In this document: one piece after another, positions 10,209-18,584 of the stretch | Layout: each line of letters begins with the position of its first letter | Numbering within the stretch: position 1 is the stretch's first letter | From: JALYOC01 sp036675345 | Lineage (GTDB): Bacteria; Myxococcota; Myxococcia; Myxococcales; Myxococcaceae | Direction: 5' to 3' | NCBI GenBank assembly: GCA_036675345.1 | Contig: JAKFFE010000013.1 | Span: forward strand, 47,480-111,479 | DNA: 64,000 bases | Translations under genes and position numbers: made by a program | The notes under the pieces: model-generated | Database searches by the model: none | Told to the model about the DNA's origin: nothing | Seen by the model: the letters and a program-made list of their open reading frames with translations, nothing else

Positions 10209-12200
10209 ATGGCCCTGGATCTGGACAGCAAGCTGGCGGGTCTGCCCACCCAGCCCGGCGTGTACCTGATGAAGGATCACGCCGGAGAGATCATCTACGT
10301 GGGCAAGGCGGTGAACCTCCGCTCGCGGGTGCGCTCCTACTTCAACCGCACCGGTGACTCGCGCGCCTTCATCCCTTTGCTGGAGGGGATGCTGGGGGAC
10401 ATCGAGACGGTGATGGTCTCCAACGAGAAGGAGGCTTTGCTTCTCGAGAACGAGCTGATCAAGCGCCACAACCCGCGCTTCAACGTGAAGCTGCGGGACG
10501 ACAAGGCCTTCATCTGCCTGCGGCTGGAGGTGGGGCAGACCTATCCGCGGCTGGAGGTGGTCCGCCGGTTCAAGAACGACGGGGCGCGCTACTTCGGCCC
10601 CTACGCGTCCGCCTCGGCGATCCGGGAGACGCTGCGGATCATCAACCGCTTCTTCCAGCTGCGGACCTGCACCGACCATGTGCTGGAGAACCGCAAGCGG
10701 CCCTGTCTGCTGTTCCAGATCGGCCGCTGTCCGGCGCCCTGCGTGTACGAGGTCCCGGCGGAGACCTACCGCCGCAGCGTGGAGGAGGTCTTGCTGTTCC
10801 TGGAGGGGAGGGCCGGCGATCTCTCCGAGGCCCTACGGGCCCGGATGAAGCAGGCCTCCTCCCAGCTGAGATTCGAGGAGGCGGCCCGGGTCCGGGATCA
10901 GCTGTTTGCGATCGAGCGCTCCTTGGAGCGGCAGAAGATCGCCAGCATCGGGGAGGTGGTGGACCAGGACGTGTTCGGCTACTTCCGGGAGGCGGACCGG
11001 CTGCTGCTGTACATCCTCTACGTCCGGCACGGGCGGATCATCGGCGGGCAGAGCTTCCTGCTCACCGGCCAGGAGTTCCCGGTGGAGGAGCTGGTGGCCT
11101 CCTTCGTCAACCTCTACTACCAGCAGGACAACTTCATCCCCGAGGAGGTCCTGCTCCCGGTGGAGCCGGAGGGGATGGAAGGTCTGGGGGAGCTGCTGGG
11201 CGAGCGCAAGGGGACCCGGGTCCGGGTCCAGCACCCCAAGCGCGGCGACAAGGCGGCGATGGTGGAGATGGCGCGCAAGAACGCCGAGCAGTCCTTCTCC
11301 GAGCGCAAGCGCAGCCGGGATGAGACCGAGGCCATCCTGGAGCGGCTCAAGACCCGGCTGAACCTGCGCAAGACGCCCAACCGGATGGAGTGCTTCGACA
11401 TCTCCCACTTCCAGGGGGCCTCGATCGTCGCCTCCCAGGTGGCCAGCACCGACGGAGAGCTGGACAAGGCGCGGTACCGCCGTTTCCGGATCAAGACCGT
11501 GGGAGGGCAGGACGACTTTGCCAGCATGTACGAGGTGATCTCCCGGCGGATGCGCAAGGGGCTCAAGGAGGAGGATGTCCCGGATCTGCTGGTGATCGAC
11601 GGCGGCAAGGGGCAGCTGGCCTCGGCCTACGCGGCGCTCAAGGACGTGGGGGCCCCGGAGGTGGACGTGGTGGGGCTGGCCAAGAGCCGGGAGCTGGAAG
11701 CCGCGGATCGCTCCGCGCCCACCGAGCGCAGCGCGGAGCGGGTGTTCCTGGTGGGGGTCAAGGATCCGATCGTGCTCAAGCAGAACTCGCCGGAGCTGTT
11801 CATGCTCACCCGGCTGCGGGACGAGGCCCACCGGTTCGCGATCACCTACCAGCAGAAGTCGATGCGGAAGCGGAACTTCACCTCGGTGCTGGAGGACATC
11901 CCCGGGGTGGGGGAGGGGCGCAAGAAGGCCCTGCTGCGCACCTTCGGGTCCCTGAAGCGGATCAAGGAGGCCTCGATCGAGGACATCGCCGCGGTGGAGG
12001 GGGTGGGGCCGGCGGTGGCGGAGCGGATCCACGCCTTCCTCCATGCCCGGCATCCGGCGGAGGATTCACGTTCGGATCCGGTGCGGGAGAGTTCGCTGGC
12101 GGAGGCCTCCGGCACCCCGGAGGAGGAGGTGGAGGCCATCGCCGAGGCCGCCCTACTGGGCGAAAGCCAACATCCCCCATCGACGACTGGCGATGGGTGA
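10209..12200 (+). CDS. uvrC: UvrABC excinuclease subunit C
   Basis: UvrC makes both incisions around damage bound by UvrB. The N-terminal GIY-YIG nuclease (about residues 12-95) shows GVYLMKD and YVGKAVNLRSRV. The UVR motif is around 205-240. The RNase H-like 5' nuclease has MECFDISH and the DLLVIDGGKGQL motif. Two helix-hairpin-helix elements follow at the C-terminus (DIPGVGEGRKKALL and AVEGVGPAVAERI). An acidic Ser/Glu tail of about 45 residues is extra to the core family. It starts 9 nt after uvrB. Confidence 0.98.
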   Translation: MALDLDSKLAGLPTQPGVYLMKDHAGEIIYVGKAVNLRSRVRSYFNRTGDSRAFIPLLEGMLGDIETVMVSNEKEALLLENELIKRHNPRFNVKLRDDKAFICLRLEVGQTYPRLEVVRRFKNDGARYFGPYASASAIRETLRIINRFFQLRTCTDHVLENRKRPCLLFQIGRCPAPCVYEVPAETYRRSVEEVLLFLEGRAGDLSEALRARMKQASSQLRFEEAARVRDQLFAIERSLERQKIASIGEVVDQDVFGYFREADRLLLYILYVRHGRIIGGQSFLLTGQEFPVEELVASFVNLYYQQDNFIPEEVLLPVEPEGMEGLGELLGERKGTRVRVQHPKRGDKAAMVEMARKNAEQSFSERKRSRDETEAILERLKTRLNLRKTPNRMECFDISHFQGASIVASQVASTDGELDKARYRRFRIKTVGGQDDFASMYEVISRRMRKGLKEEDVPDLLVIDGGKGQLASAYAALKDVGAPEVDVVGLAKSRELEAADRSAPTERSAERVFLVGVKDPIVLKQNSPELFMLTRLRDEAHRFAITYQQKSMRKRNFTSVLEDIPGVGEGRKKALLRTFGSLKRIKEASIEDIAAVEGVGPAVAERIHAFLHARHPAEDSRSDPVRESSLAEASGTPEEEVEAIAEAALLGESQHPPSTTGDG

Positions 12201-12245
12201 TTAATCTCGGTCTCGGAGATTTCGTCACCCCGTCCGGGTTTTTCA

Positions 12246-12275
12246 TTGCCGGGTTGGGCGACGCTGTTTTATAGC
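12246..12275 (+). promoter_or_regulatory. Candidate promoter for the DUF507 gene
   Basis: TTGCCG at 12246-12251 and TATAGC at 12270-12275 are 18 nt apart and each matches consensus at 4/6. The start codon is about 46 nt downstream of the -10. Confidence 0.4.
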
Positions 12276-12321
12276 CGGGGCGACAGTTTACGACCCGCAA
12301 CAGAGGGGCGAGGGAAGGACT

Positions 12322-12840
12322 ATGAGGCTTTATCCCAAGGTGATTCCCATCATCTCCCGCGAGGCGATCCAGAAGCTGATGCAGGATGGGGACATCGAGG
12401 TCGAGCCCATGCGCGTGGCCGACGCCGAGATGGACCTGTCGGCGATCATGCGTGAGTACCTCGCCAACGAAGAGCGGGTGAACCAGGCGACCCGCGAGGC
12501 GTTGGAGCGGCGCGGCTACGATTACTCCAAGTTCAACCAGGTGAAGCGCGAGATGGCGGATGTGCGCGGCTTCAAGATGGGGGACGAGGGGATCGAGTAC
12601 GTCATCAACCAGATGATCGAGTTTCTCCTGATCAGCCGGAACGTGGAGGAGGTGTTCGCCCAGGACACCAGCCTCCGCACCAAGCTGCACGAGGTGATGA
12701 AGAAGCACCTCGACGTGGACGACGAGATCGACAAGGAGGCCCGCTCGCGCCTGAAGCACCTGCAGGAGGGCACCTCCGCCTTCGACATCGAGTACAACAA
12801 GACCCTCGAGCAGATCCGCCGCGCGCGGGGGCTGATCTAA
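12322..12840 (+). CDS. DUF507 family protein
   Basis: This is a 172-residue soluble, mostly alpha-helical protein of the DUF507 family, seen in Myxococcota and related lineages; its biochemical role is not known. The N-terminus MRLYPKVIPIISREAIQ and the C-terminal EYNKTLEQIRRARGLI are typical of the family. The sequence is highly charged, with a probable coiled segment at about 110-150 and no membrane helix. The ATG has GGGAAGGACT directly ahead. It sits alone between uvrC and a secreted-protein gene and is closed by a perfect hairpin. Confidence 0.85.
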   Translation: MRLYPKVIPIISREAIQKLMQDGDIEVEPMRVADAEMDLSAIMREYLANEERVNQATREALERRGYDYSKFNQVKREMADVRGFKMGDEGIEYVINQMIEFLLISRNVEEVFAQDTSLRTKLHEVMKKHLDVDDEIDKEARSRLKHLQEGTSAFDIEYNKTLEQIRRARGLI

Positions 12841-12852
12841 CCGATTCATCCC

Positions 12853-12876
12853 GGCTGCCCGCTCCGGTGGGCAGCC
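12853..12876 (+). terminator. Perfect 8-bp hairpin after DUF507 gene
   Basis: GGCTGCCC (12853-12860) pairs perfectly with GGGCAGCC (12869-12876) around 8 nt. No U tract follows. Confidence 0.5.
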
Positions 12877-12942
12877 AGGCGACCCAGCGCCGCGTGCCCG
12901 CCCGGGCGCTTCCTCCCTACGTTGCTTCAAGGAGGCCTCGGG

Positions 12943-14394
12943 ATGGGAATCTGGACAGCGGTCGTTTGCGCCACCGCGCTGAGCGCGGCGGCGGACTCTG
13001 AGAAGACCCGGTTCGACTTCGATGGACCCACCGGGGCGGTCACCCTGGCCAGTCCCGGCGGTACGCTGGTGGACGGCGGGAAGACGCGCCAGACCCGCGG
13101 TGAGCTCTCCGCCCAGGTCCAGGATCGCGTCTCCGGACAGGACGCCACCTACGGTGACACCGCCGAGCTGCTGGCCCGTTTCTCGGCCCGGGGCAAGGAC
13201 GTGGAGGTCCGTCTCACCAAGGCCGGGTTTCCGCCCGGCAGCGGGGGGGAGCAGGGCCAGCGACCCGAAGGAAAGGTCCAGGGCGGGGTGGCGCTCAAGG
13301 TCTCCGAGTCCGACGAAGGCGGCCCGTCCCGGCTGAGCCTGTGGGGCACCGCGGAGGTCCTGGTGGACGGCAAGAGCGTCACCGACCAGGCAGTGGTCTC
13401 CATGGAGGCCACCGAGGATCGGCGGAGCACGGTGGCGCTGAAGATCAGCGGACTGCCCAAGTCGGTCTCCACCTCGGGGGAGTGGCGGCTGCGCTTCGGC
13501 GACGCGGTGGTGATGGTGGACGCGATGACCGAGGAGAACACCCCGGAGGGCGCGCTGCCGGTGCTGGAGCTGGAGCAGGTTCCCCCCGCCAGGGAAGGGG
13601 TGGCCACCGCCGAGCGTGGGCCCGCCCAGAGCGGCACCGGGGGCGCGGGAACCGAGGGGACTGGCCAGGCCGCCCAACAGCCCCAGGAAGGCGCCCAGCA
13701 GGGTTATGGCGCCCAGGGGACCTCCAGCCAGGGAACGGCCGCGGTTCAGCCCCAGGTCGCTGCCCCGGCCTCTACCAACGTCACCGGACTTCCCACCGCC
13801 GGGCCGGAGCAGCCGGGGATCGGCGGGGCAGGACAGGAAGGGCTGGGCGTCCAGCCCGCGGCCCAGCCCGCGGCGCCGGCCCCGCTGACCGGGATCGACT
13901 ACGGGACCTCCACCTCCGCCCTGGGACCGATCTTCCCGGGCAGCGCGCCCCCGGCGCCGCAGCAGGCGGGACAGATCGGGTATCCGGCCCTGGGTGGCGC
14001 CCCGCTTCCCCAGACCCCGCAGACCACAGACACCTCCGCCGCGGCGCAGGTGGGGACCCTGGGCGCCCCGGGATCGACGTCAGTCTCCCCGGGCAGCCCC
14101 ACCGGGCTCTCCGGGATCAGCGGCACCCAGGTCTCTCCCGGGATCCCCGCGTCACCGCCGGTGCTGAACAACGGCGCGTTCCCGCCGGCCCTGCAGGGCG
14201 GAAACACCACCACCCCAGGCGTTCCGGCCTCCAATCCGGTGCTGAACAACGGCCAGTCCCTGGTGGGACAGCCGGCTACGCCCAACCGGGTCACCGGCAC
14301 CGACACCACCGGGGCCACCCCTCCGGCCACCGGGGGCCGGTCCACCGGCACCGGCACCGGGACCGGCGGACAGTCCACCGGCTCCGGTCAGTGA
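12943..14394 (+). CDS. Secreted low-complexity Pro/Gly/Thr-rich protein
   Basis: I do not recognise this gene. The ATG at 12943 has AAGGAGG 7 nt upstream (12929-12935), and the product is 483 residues. A signal peptide (MGIWTAVVCATALSAAA) is followed by a folded-looking beta-rich region at about 20-215. Its first part looks like a short repetitive beta strand set, and its second part contains a WRLRFGDAVVMVDAM strand. From about residue 220 to the end the chain is disordered and made of Pro, Gly, Thr, Gln and Ala. It includes a duplicated 14-residue unit and ends in a TGTGTGGQSTGSG-type tail. An adhesin, matrix or cell-surface linker role is only a guess. A hairpin follows the stop. Confidence 0.75.
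   Translation: MGIWTAVVCATALSAAADSEKTRFDFDGPTGAVTLASPGGTLVDGGKTRQTRGELSAQVQDRVSGQDATYGDTAELLARFSARGKDVEVRLTKAGFPPGSGGEQGQRPEGKVQGGVALKVSESDEGGPSRLSLWGTAEVLVDGKSVTDQAVVSMEATEDRRSTVALKISGLPKSVSTSGEWRLRFGDAVVMVDAMTEENTPEGALPVLELEQVPPAREGVATAERGPAQSGTGGAGTEGTGQAAQQPQEGAQQGYGAQGTSSQGTAAVQPQVAAPASTNVTGLPTAGPEQPGIGGAGQEGLGVQPAAQPAAPAPLTGIDYGTSTSALGPIFPGSAPPAPQQAGQIGYPALGGAPLPQTPQTTDTSAAAQVGTLGAPGSTSVSPGSPTGLSGISGTQVSPGIPASPPVLNNGAFPPALQGGNTTTPGVPASNPVLNNGQSLVGQPATPNRVTGTDTTGATPPATGGRSTGTGTGTGGQSTGSGQ
14134..14253 (+). repeat. Duplicated coding unit in the low-complexity protein
   Basis: Two 42-nt units at 14134-14175 and 14212-14253 encode SPGIPASPPVLNNG and TPGVPASNPVLNNG. They share 11 of 14 residues, and the spacing between their starts is 78 nt. 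Confidence 0.7.
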
Positions 14395-14405
14395 GTCGCG
14401 CGGTG

Positions 14406-14429
14406 CTGAGCCCGCCAGCGGGGGCTCAG
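14406..14429 (+). terminator. Hairpin after the low-complexity protein gene
   Basis: CTGAGCCC (14406-14413) pairs perfectly with GGGCTCAG (14422-14429) around 8 nt, 11 nt after the stop codon. No U tract. Confidence 0.5.
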
Positions 14430-14513
14430 GCCGGCACGCCGGACCTCGCGCCTCCTGGGCCCGCCCACTGTCGGTGAGGGCGCGTCGAAGCGGGTCGCGC
14501 GCGGCCCGGAAAA

Positions 14514-14541
14514 TTGACCCCTCCGGTTCCGCCTGTAGCGT
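14514..14541 (+). promoter_or_regulatory. Promoter with apparent leaderless start
   Basis: TTGACC (14514-14519, 5/6) is followed after 16 nt by TAGCGT (14536-14541, of the TAnnnT type). The ATG at 14549 lies 7 nt past the -10 and no Shine-Dalgarno is present, so transcription would begin at or next to the start codon. Confidence 0.5.
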
Positions 14542-14548
14542 CCCCTAC

Positions 14549-14908
14549 ATGTCTGTTCCGCGCGCGTCGGCATCACCCTGGGTGTGGCAGCGGTCGCAGG
14601 ACCCGATCCGGGAGGGCACCGAGCGGTTGGCCTCGGCCTTGCCTCCCCGGGAGGACTCCCGGGTCCTGGTGGACTTCCTGGAGGACGATCTGCGCGAGGG
14701 GCTCTCCGCGGTGGCGGAGGTGGAGGCCCACTTCACCGACGTGCTGGACGCCCTACGCGCCGATCGGCTCTCGCCGATCCGCCTGGTGGATGCCGCCGAC
14801 GATCTGCGGGTGCTGCAGCGACTGGAGTACCTGCACTCGGTGGTCTCGCAGATGCGCCGCCGCCTGTGCACCGCCGCCGGCAAGCTCCGGGACGAAGGGT
14901 CCCGGTAG
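14549..14908 (+). CDS. Small helical protein of unknown function
   Basis: I do not recognise this 119-residue protein. Apart from a short N-terminus (MSVPRASASPWVWQRSQ) it is predicted helical, with a run of leucine-spaced heptads from about residue 40 to 110, and it ends in a basic stretch (MRRRLCTAAGKLRDE). There is no signal peptide or membrane segment. The ATG at 14549 is preferred over in-frame upstream codons because a -10 box sits at the spacing expected for a leaderless message. It converges on the DUF3108 operon. Confidence 0.7.
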   Translation: MSVPRASASPWVWQRSQDPIREGTERLASALPPREDSRVLVDFLEDDLREGLSAVAEVEAHFTDVLDALRADRLSPIRLVDAADDLRVLQRLEYLHSVVSQMRRRLCTAAGKLRDEGSR

Positions 14909-14951
14909 CCCGCCCTTCAGGCGCCGGAGCCGCCCACGGTGAGCGGCCCCT

Positions 14952-15827
14952 TCACCACTTCAAGTCCTCCTTGCCCTCCGCCCGGGTCGACTCCTCGCCC
15001 GGACGGTGGAAGCTGTTGAGGGTGGCGCGCACCGCGCCCAGGTCGATCACCCCCACCGCCACCAGTGGCAGCCGGCGCTTGTCGTCGGAGAACCACATGT
15101 GCAGCTCGCGTCGCCACACCGGCTGATCCAGCCGGATCGCCAGTCCGGAGAGGTGCCAGGCCTCGAACTCGCCCACCGGCAGCGAGACGTGCTCCCGGGC
15201 CTCCACCTTGGCGTCGATCCGCCACAGCCTGCGGATGCCGTAGACGTCGAAACAGTAACGCTTCCCCTCCGCCATCGGCAGGTGGCGGATCAGGTACATC
15301 GCGCCGGCCAGATCCAGCGCGTCGTTGTGGTACCGGTACTGGTGTTCGCCCTTCTTCTCGCCCTGGGTCCACTCGATCTTGACTTGCTTCTCCTTGGGCT
15401 TGAACTGCACCTTGGCGGTCTTGCGGACCTCGTTCTCGGTGGTGTCCTCCTCGTAGCGGACCGGGTGCAGATCCTTGGGGGACAGGTAACTGATTCCCCC
15501 GCCGCTCACCCGGCGCACCTTGGAGAAGAGGGTGTTGCTCTTGGCCTCCACCTGGATCGGCAACAGGCCGTTCTTGGGAGGCAGCGAGCGCAGCCACAGC
15601 TTCGCGGCCACCGCGCCCATCGCGTCCACGTCGAACTCCAGCTCCTCCCCCGGGGTGAACGCCCAGGGCGGCTTGAGCGCCGGCAGCTTGATGCACTCCG
15701 CGTCCGACGGCGGCGGCATCCCTCCCTTCCCCTTGGCGGCGGCGGCGGGCTTGGGCTTCTGCTCCTGCGCGAGCGCAGGGCCCGCCAGGAGCAGGCAGGC
15801 GAGGGCGAGGAGGCGGAGCTGCGTCAT
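14952..15827 (-). CDS. DUF3108 periplasmic protein (distal copy)
   Basis: This 291-residue exported protein has a clear signal peptide (MTQLRLLALACLLLAGPALA) followed by a Lys/Pro/Ala linker. The DUF3108 beta-rich domain begins around the FTPGEELEFDVDAMG region and ends before the charged tail. DUF3108 proteins are envelope proteins of unknown activity; their fold resembles lipid-binding barrel-like domains. Its ATG overlaps the stop of the upstream DUF4091 gene as ATGA, so it is translationally coupled to it. It is the last gene of a three-gene minus-strand operon whose first gene is another DUF3108 protein. Confidence 0.85.
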   Translation of the reverse strand: MTQLRLLALACLLLAGPALAQEQKPKPAAAAKGKGGMPPPSDAECIKLPALKPPWAFTPGEELEFDVDAMGAVAAKLWLRSLPPKNGLLPIQVEAKSNTLFSKVRRVSGGGISYLSPKDLHPVRYEEDTTENEVRKTAKVQFKPKEKQVKIEWTQGEKKGEHQYRYHNDALDLAGAMYLIRHLPMAEGKRYCFDVYGIRRLWRIDAKVEAREHVSLPVGEFEAWHLSGLAIRLDQPVWRRELHMWFSDDKRRLPLVAVGVIDLGAVRATLNSFHRPGEESTRAEGKEDLKW

Positions 15828-17506
15828 GGTGTTTTCCCGACGGAGGGTCGCTCCGCGTATTCGAGACGCCGGTGGATGGCCGCGGCCAGCTGGCTGCGCA
15901 CCGTCTGCCACCGGGTGGGATCTTCGGTGATCTGGTAGCCGGACTTCACCAGCTGCTTCACCAGCCGGTGGGCCAGCTCGCGCTCTCCCAGCGACTCGAG
16001 CAGCTTGAGGTACTCGTAGTCCTCCAGCCCGTCCCGGATGTGCTTGAGCCGAAGCGAGGTCACCGGGGCGTGGCCGCCGGCTCCCAGGCGGGCCGGGGTG
16101 CCCGGATAGAAGAGGGTGCCGTCGCCGTTGCCGCCAAAGGCGAACTGGTCCTTCCAGGCGTCCTTCTCCTGGTAGGCGAACACCGTGTCCCAGTAGAGCT
16201 CACCTTCGATCCCCACCAGGTAGCCCAGCGCGCCCATCGCCCGGTTGCGGGGACCGGAGTGGTCAACCATGTATGAGGCCCAGCCGGTGTACGCCCGCTC
16301 CTGCTCGGCGGTGGGCCCCGGGCCCCCGTCGCAGCCGTGGGACATACAGCTCTGGTACCACCACACCTGTCCGTCCGCCGGCAGCTGCTTGCGCAGCTCG
16401 GACACCGTCGCCACCCGCTTGCAGGTCTGGATCCCGTCGCGCTGGAAGAAGCAGTTGATCACCGGGCAGGCGATGTCCGCCGCCGGGGTGAGGGTGGGGT
16501 CCAGCCAGGAGGTGACCAGCACCGGGATCTTCCCCGCCGCCCGCACCCGCTTGGACTGCGCCAGCACCAACGGGAACTCCGCCGGCTTGGGCTCATCCTT
16601 GGCGTAGAAGAACAGCCGCGCGTCCCAGTTCTTCTCCCGGAAGTGTTCCCGGACCTGGGCGTAGTACTGGACCCGTTGCGGATCGGTGAAGGTCTTGGGC
16701 GCCTCGAACAGCTGCGCGGTGGTGAAGCGCGCTCCCCGCGGGGTGTCCCGGCCCTCGAAGAAGTGGGCCATGTCCCGATCGTAGCGGGTGAAGTCCACCA
16801 CCACCTGGTCCCCCACCACCTTGGCCTTCGGCGGCTGCTGGGACATCCCGAAGGGCGAGAGGCGGTGCTCCAGCAGCGAACGCCCGTAGCCCTGTAGCAG
16901 CTGCTGGGCCTGGGGAGACTCCGGGTCCAACCCGTGGGCGTGGGCGATGCTGTACAGCGAGATCCCGAAGGTGTTGGGCAAGGAGGAGGTGGCCGGCAGC
17001 CCGAAGCGGTGCACCTGGACCTGCAGCGGGATCTTCCGCGGCTGGCGGTTCTGGGCGGTGACCGTGACCGTGGAGCGGTAGGTCCCGGCGGTCAGCTGAT
17101 CGTCCGCGCAGATCTCCAGGTAGACCACCAGCGGCCGGGCGGTGGTGGAGTCGGCGGGGAACGCCGCCGGCCCGGGCACCAGCGCGTCCGGCCACAGGCC
17201 GGCGGAGGTGTCCACGCTGGAGGGGATCAGCACCGGCAGGTACTCCTCCCGGAAGGCGCTGAGCTGCAGCCCGGGCCGGGGAGGGGAGAACGACACCTGT
17301 ACCCCCTTGGCTCCGGGGGCGATCCGCAGCTGCGCGCCTTCGCACTCGTTCCGGGCCAGGGAGACCGACACCCGATCCGTGGAGGCGGGCAGCCGCTGTC
17401 CGGGCCGGACCTTGATCAGCCCGTCCAGCACCGTGACCCACCCGGCTGCGCTTGCTGCAGTGGAGAACAAAACCGCGGTCAAAACCGCGCAACGCCCAAC
17501 GCCCAT
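15824..17506 (-). CDS. DUF4091 / GH123-like glycoside hydrolase, exported
   Basis: This 560-residue protein has a signal peptide (MGVGRCAVLTAVLFSTAASA). An N-terminal beta-sandwich runs to about residue 190. It is followed by a TIM-barrel-like DUF4091 domain related to the GH123 beta-N-acetylgalactosaminidase family. The Asp-Glu pair used by GH123 enzymes for substrate-assisted catalysis can be seen as KDEP with D304 and E305. Several cysteines (in CPVINC and SCMSHGCDG) suggest disulfides and periplasmic or extracellular location. The ATG at 17506 has GGGAGGG just ahead. It lies 22 nt downstream of one DUF3108 gene and overlaps the next by 4 nt. Hydrolysis of an amino-sugar polymer is an inference from family. 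Confidence 0.82.
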   Translation of the reverse strand: MGVGRCAVLTAVLFSTAASAAGWVTVLDGLIKVRPGQRLPASTDRVSVSLARNECEGAQLRIAPGAKGVQVSFSPPRPGLQLSAFREEYLPVLIPSSVDTSAGLWPDALVPGPAAFPADSTTARPLVVYLEICADDQLTAGTYRSTVTVTAQNRQPRKIPLQVQVHRFGLPATSSLPNTFGISLYSIAHAHGLDPESPQAQQLLQGYGRSLLEHRLSPFGMSQQPPKAKVVGDQVVVDFTRYDRDMAHFFEGRDTPRGARFTTAQLFEAPKTFTDPQRVQYYAQVREHFREKNWDARLFFYAKDEPKPAEFPLVLAQSKRVRAAGKIPVLVTSWLDPTLTPAADIACPVINCFFQRDGIQTCKRVATVSELRKQLPADGQVWWYQSCMSHGCDGGPGPTAEQERAYTGWASYMVDHSGPRNRAMGALGYLVGIEGELYWDTVFAYQEKDAWKDQFAFGGNGDGTLFYPGTPARLGAGGHAPVTSLRLKHIRDGLEDYEYLKLLESLGERELAHRLVKQLVKSGYQITEDPTRWQTVRSQLAAAIHRRLEYAERPSVGKTP

Positions 17507-17528
17507 CCGACCCTCCCAGTGTCCCCGG

Positions 17529-18320
17529 CTAACCGTCCTGCGCCGACGACGTCGTTTCCCGGGCCGCCACCGTGCCCGGGCTGTACAGCACCAGCTCCGC
17601 CACCACCGACCCCAGCACGAACTCGGCCTCGATCCGGACCGGGACCTGGGCGGTGTCGGTGGTGAAGTAGGCGTACAGATCACGCTTGGACTTCAGCTTC
17701 CCGGAGAAGTCCGTCTGCACCCGGACCTTGTAGACCTCGCGCTTCCCCAGCGGAGTATCCAGCTTCACCTTCTCCAGCACATGGGCCTGGAGCACGAAAT
17801 GTTTGGCGCCGGTAAAGACCGGGACCGAGAAACGGCGACCGACCTCCATCCGCTCGTTGCGCAGGGCAAAGGTCGCCGAGGCAATGTCGGTGGTGCCCTC
17901 CGGCACCTCCATCGTGGTCTCGCTGTTCTTGTCGCTCTTGTAGACCGTGGCCGACTTGCCTTCGTGGTCCAGCCGGATCCGCTGGTGCCGCTTCTTGCGG
18001 TTCTCGTCCACGTAGAAGTCGCTGCCGATGGTGCGCTGGGCGCTGAAGTCCCAATAGGTGACGAAGCGGTCGCGGATCGGGAAGAAGAACAGCTTCTTGT
18101 CGCTGCGGGCGTTGGTGACGATCGGCCACACGTCCTGGCCCCACTGGGTGGTGCGGGGCCCGACCAGGATGTGGGCCACCCCGGCGTTCATCCCCAGGTA
18201 GTGGACCTGGTAGGTGGACTGCTCGCCCGGCCCGAACGACGCGGGACGGTCGTTGGCCAGGGCCACCGAGGCCAGCCCCAGCGCCAGACACCCCACCCAT
18301 TGCTTGAGCCCGATTCTCAA
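17529..18320 (-). CDS. DUF3108 periplasmic protein (proximal copy)
   Basis: This is the first gene of the minus-strand envelope operon. The TTG at 18320 is chosen because it follows GGGGAGG and gives a proper signal peptide (MRIGLKQW then a hydrophobic core ending in ALA); upstream codons give a non-signal extension. The mature DUF3108 domain opens with FGPGEQSTYQVHYLG, parallel to the GEELEFDV opening of the distal copy, and ends near residue 250. The product is 263 residues. The two DUF3108 proteins are clearly paralogous in layout but diverged in sequence. Function is unknown. Confidence 0.82.
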   Translation of the reverse strand: MRIGLKQWVGCLALGLASVALANDRPASFGPGEQSTYQVHYLGMNAGVAHILVGPRTTQWGQDVWPIVTNARSDKKLFFFPIRDRFVTYWDFSAQRTIGSDFYVDENRKKRHQRIRLDHEGKSATVYKSDKNSETTMEVPEGTTDIASATFALRNERMEVGRRFSVPVFTGAKHFVLQAHVLEKVKLDTPLGKREVYKVRVQTDFSGKLKSKRDLYAYFTTDTAQVPVRIEAEFVLGSVVAELVLYSPGTVAARETTSSAQDG

Positions 18321-18360
18321 TTCGCCTCCCCGGCAGGCTGCCAGGACCCCTGAACCGGGG

Positions 18361-18389
18361 ATCGTAGGCAGCACGCCCTCAAACGCCAA
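18361..18389 (-). promoter_or_regulatory. Promoter of the DUF3108-DUF4091-DUF3108 operon
   Basis: On the minus strand TTGGCG (18384-18389) and TACGAT (18361-18366) are exactly 17 nt apart, each 4/6 to consensus. The predicted leader is about 34 nt to the TTG start at 18320. Confidence 0.5.
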
Positions 18390-18395
18390 TCCCAC

Positions 18396-18413
18396 AGGGA
18401 CCATTCCGTCCCT
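18396..18413. promoter_or_regulatory. Inverted repeat next to the operon promoter
   Basis: AGGGAC (18396-18401) and GTCCCT (18408-18413) form a perfect 6-bp inverted repeat with a 6-nt spacer. It begins 7 nt upstream of the -35 of the minus-strand promoter, a position suited to an activator. Confidence 0.35.
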
Positions 18414-18584
18414 ACCTGCACACACGCATTCAACCCGCGGTCGGACGGAAGCGTTCGGGAGCAGATTCAGAGGGGGGCCTTTGGAATTCGTTTCCCAGGA
18501 TGTTTTGAGTCACACTGGAGCCCGCATGGGACCCTTCTCCAGGGACGATCTGCCTTGAGCGCCCCGCATCCCGAGGAGGGGACG

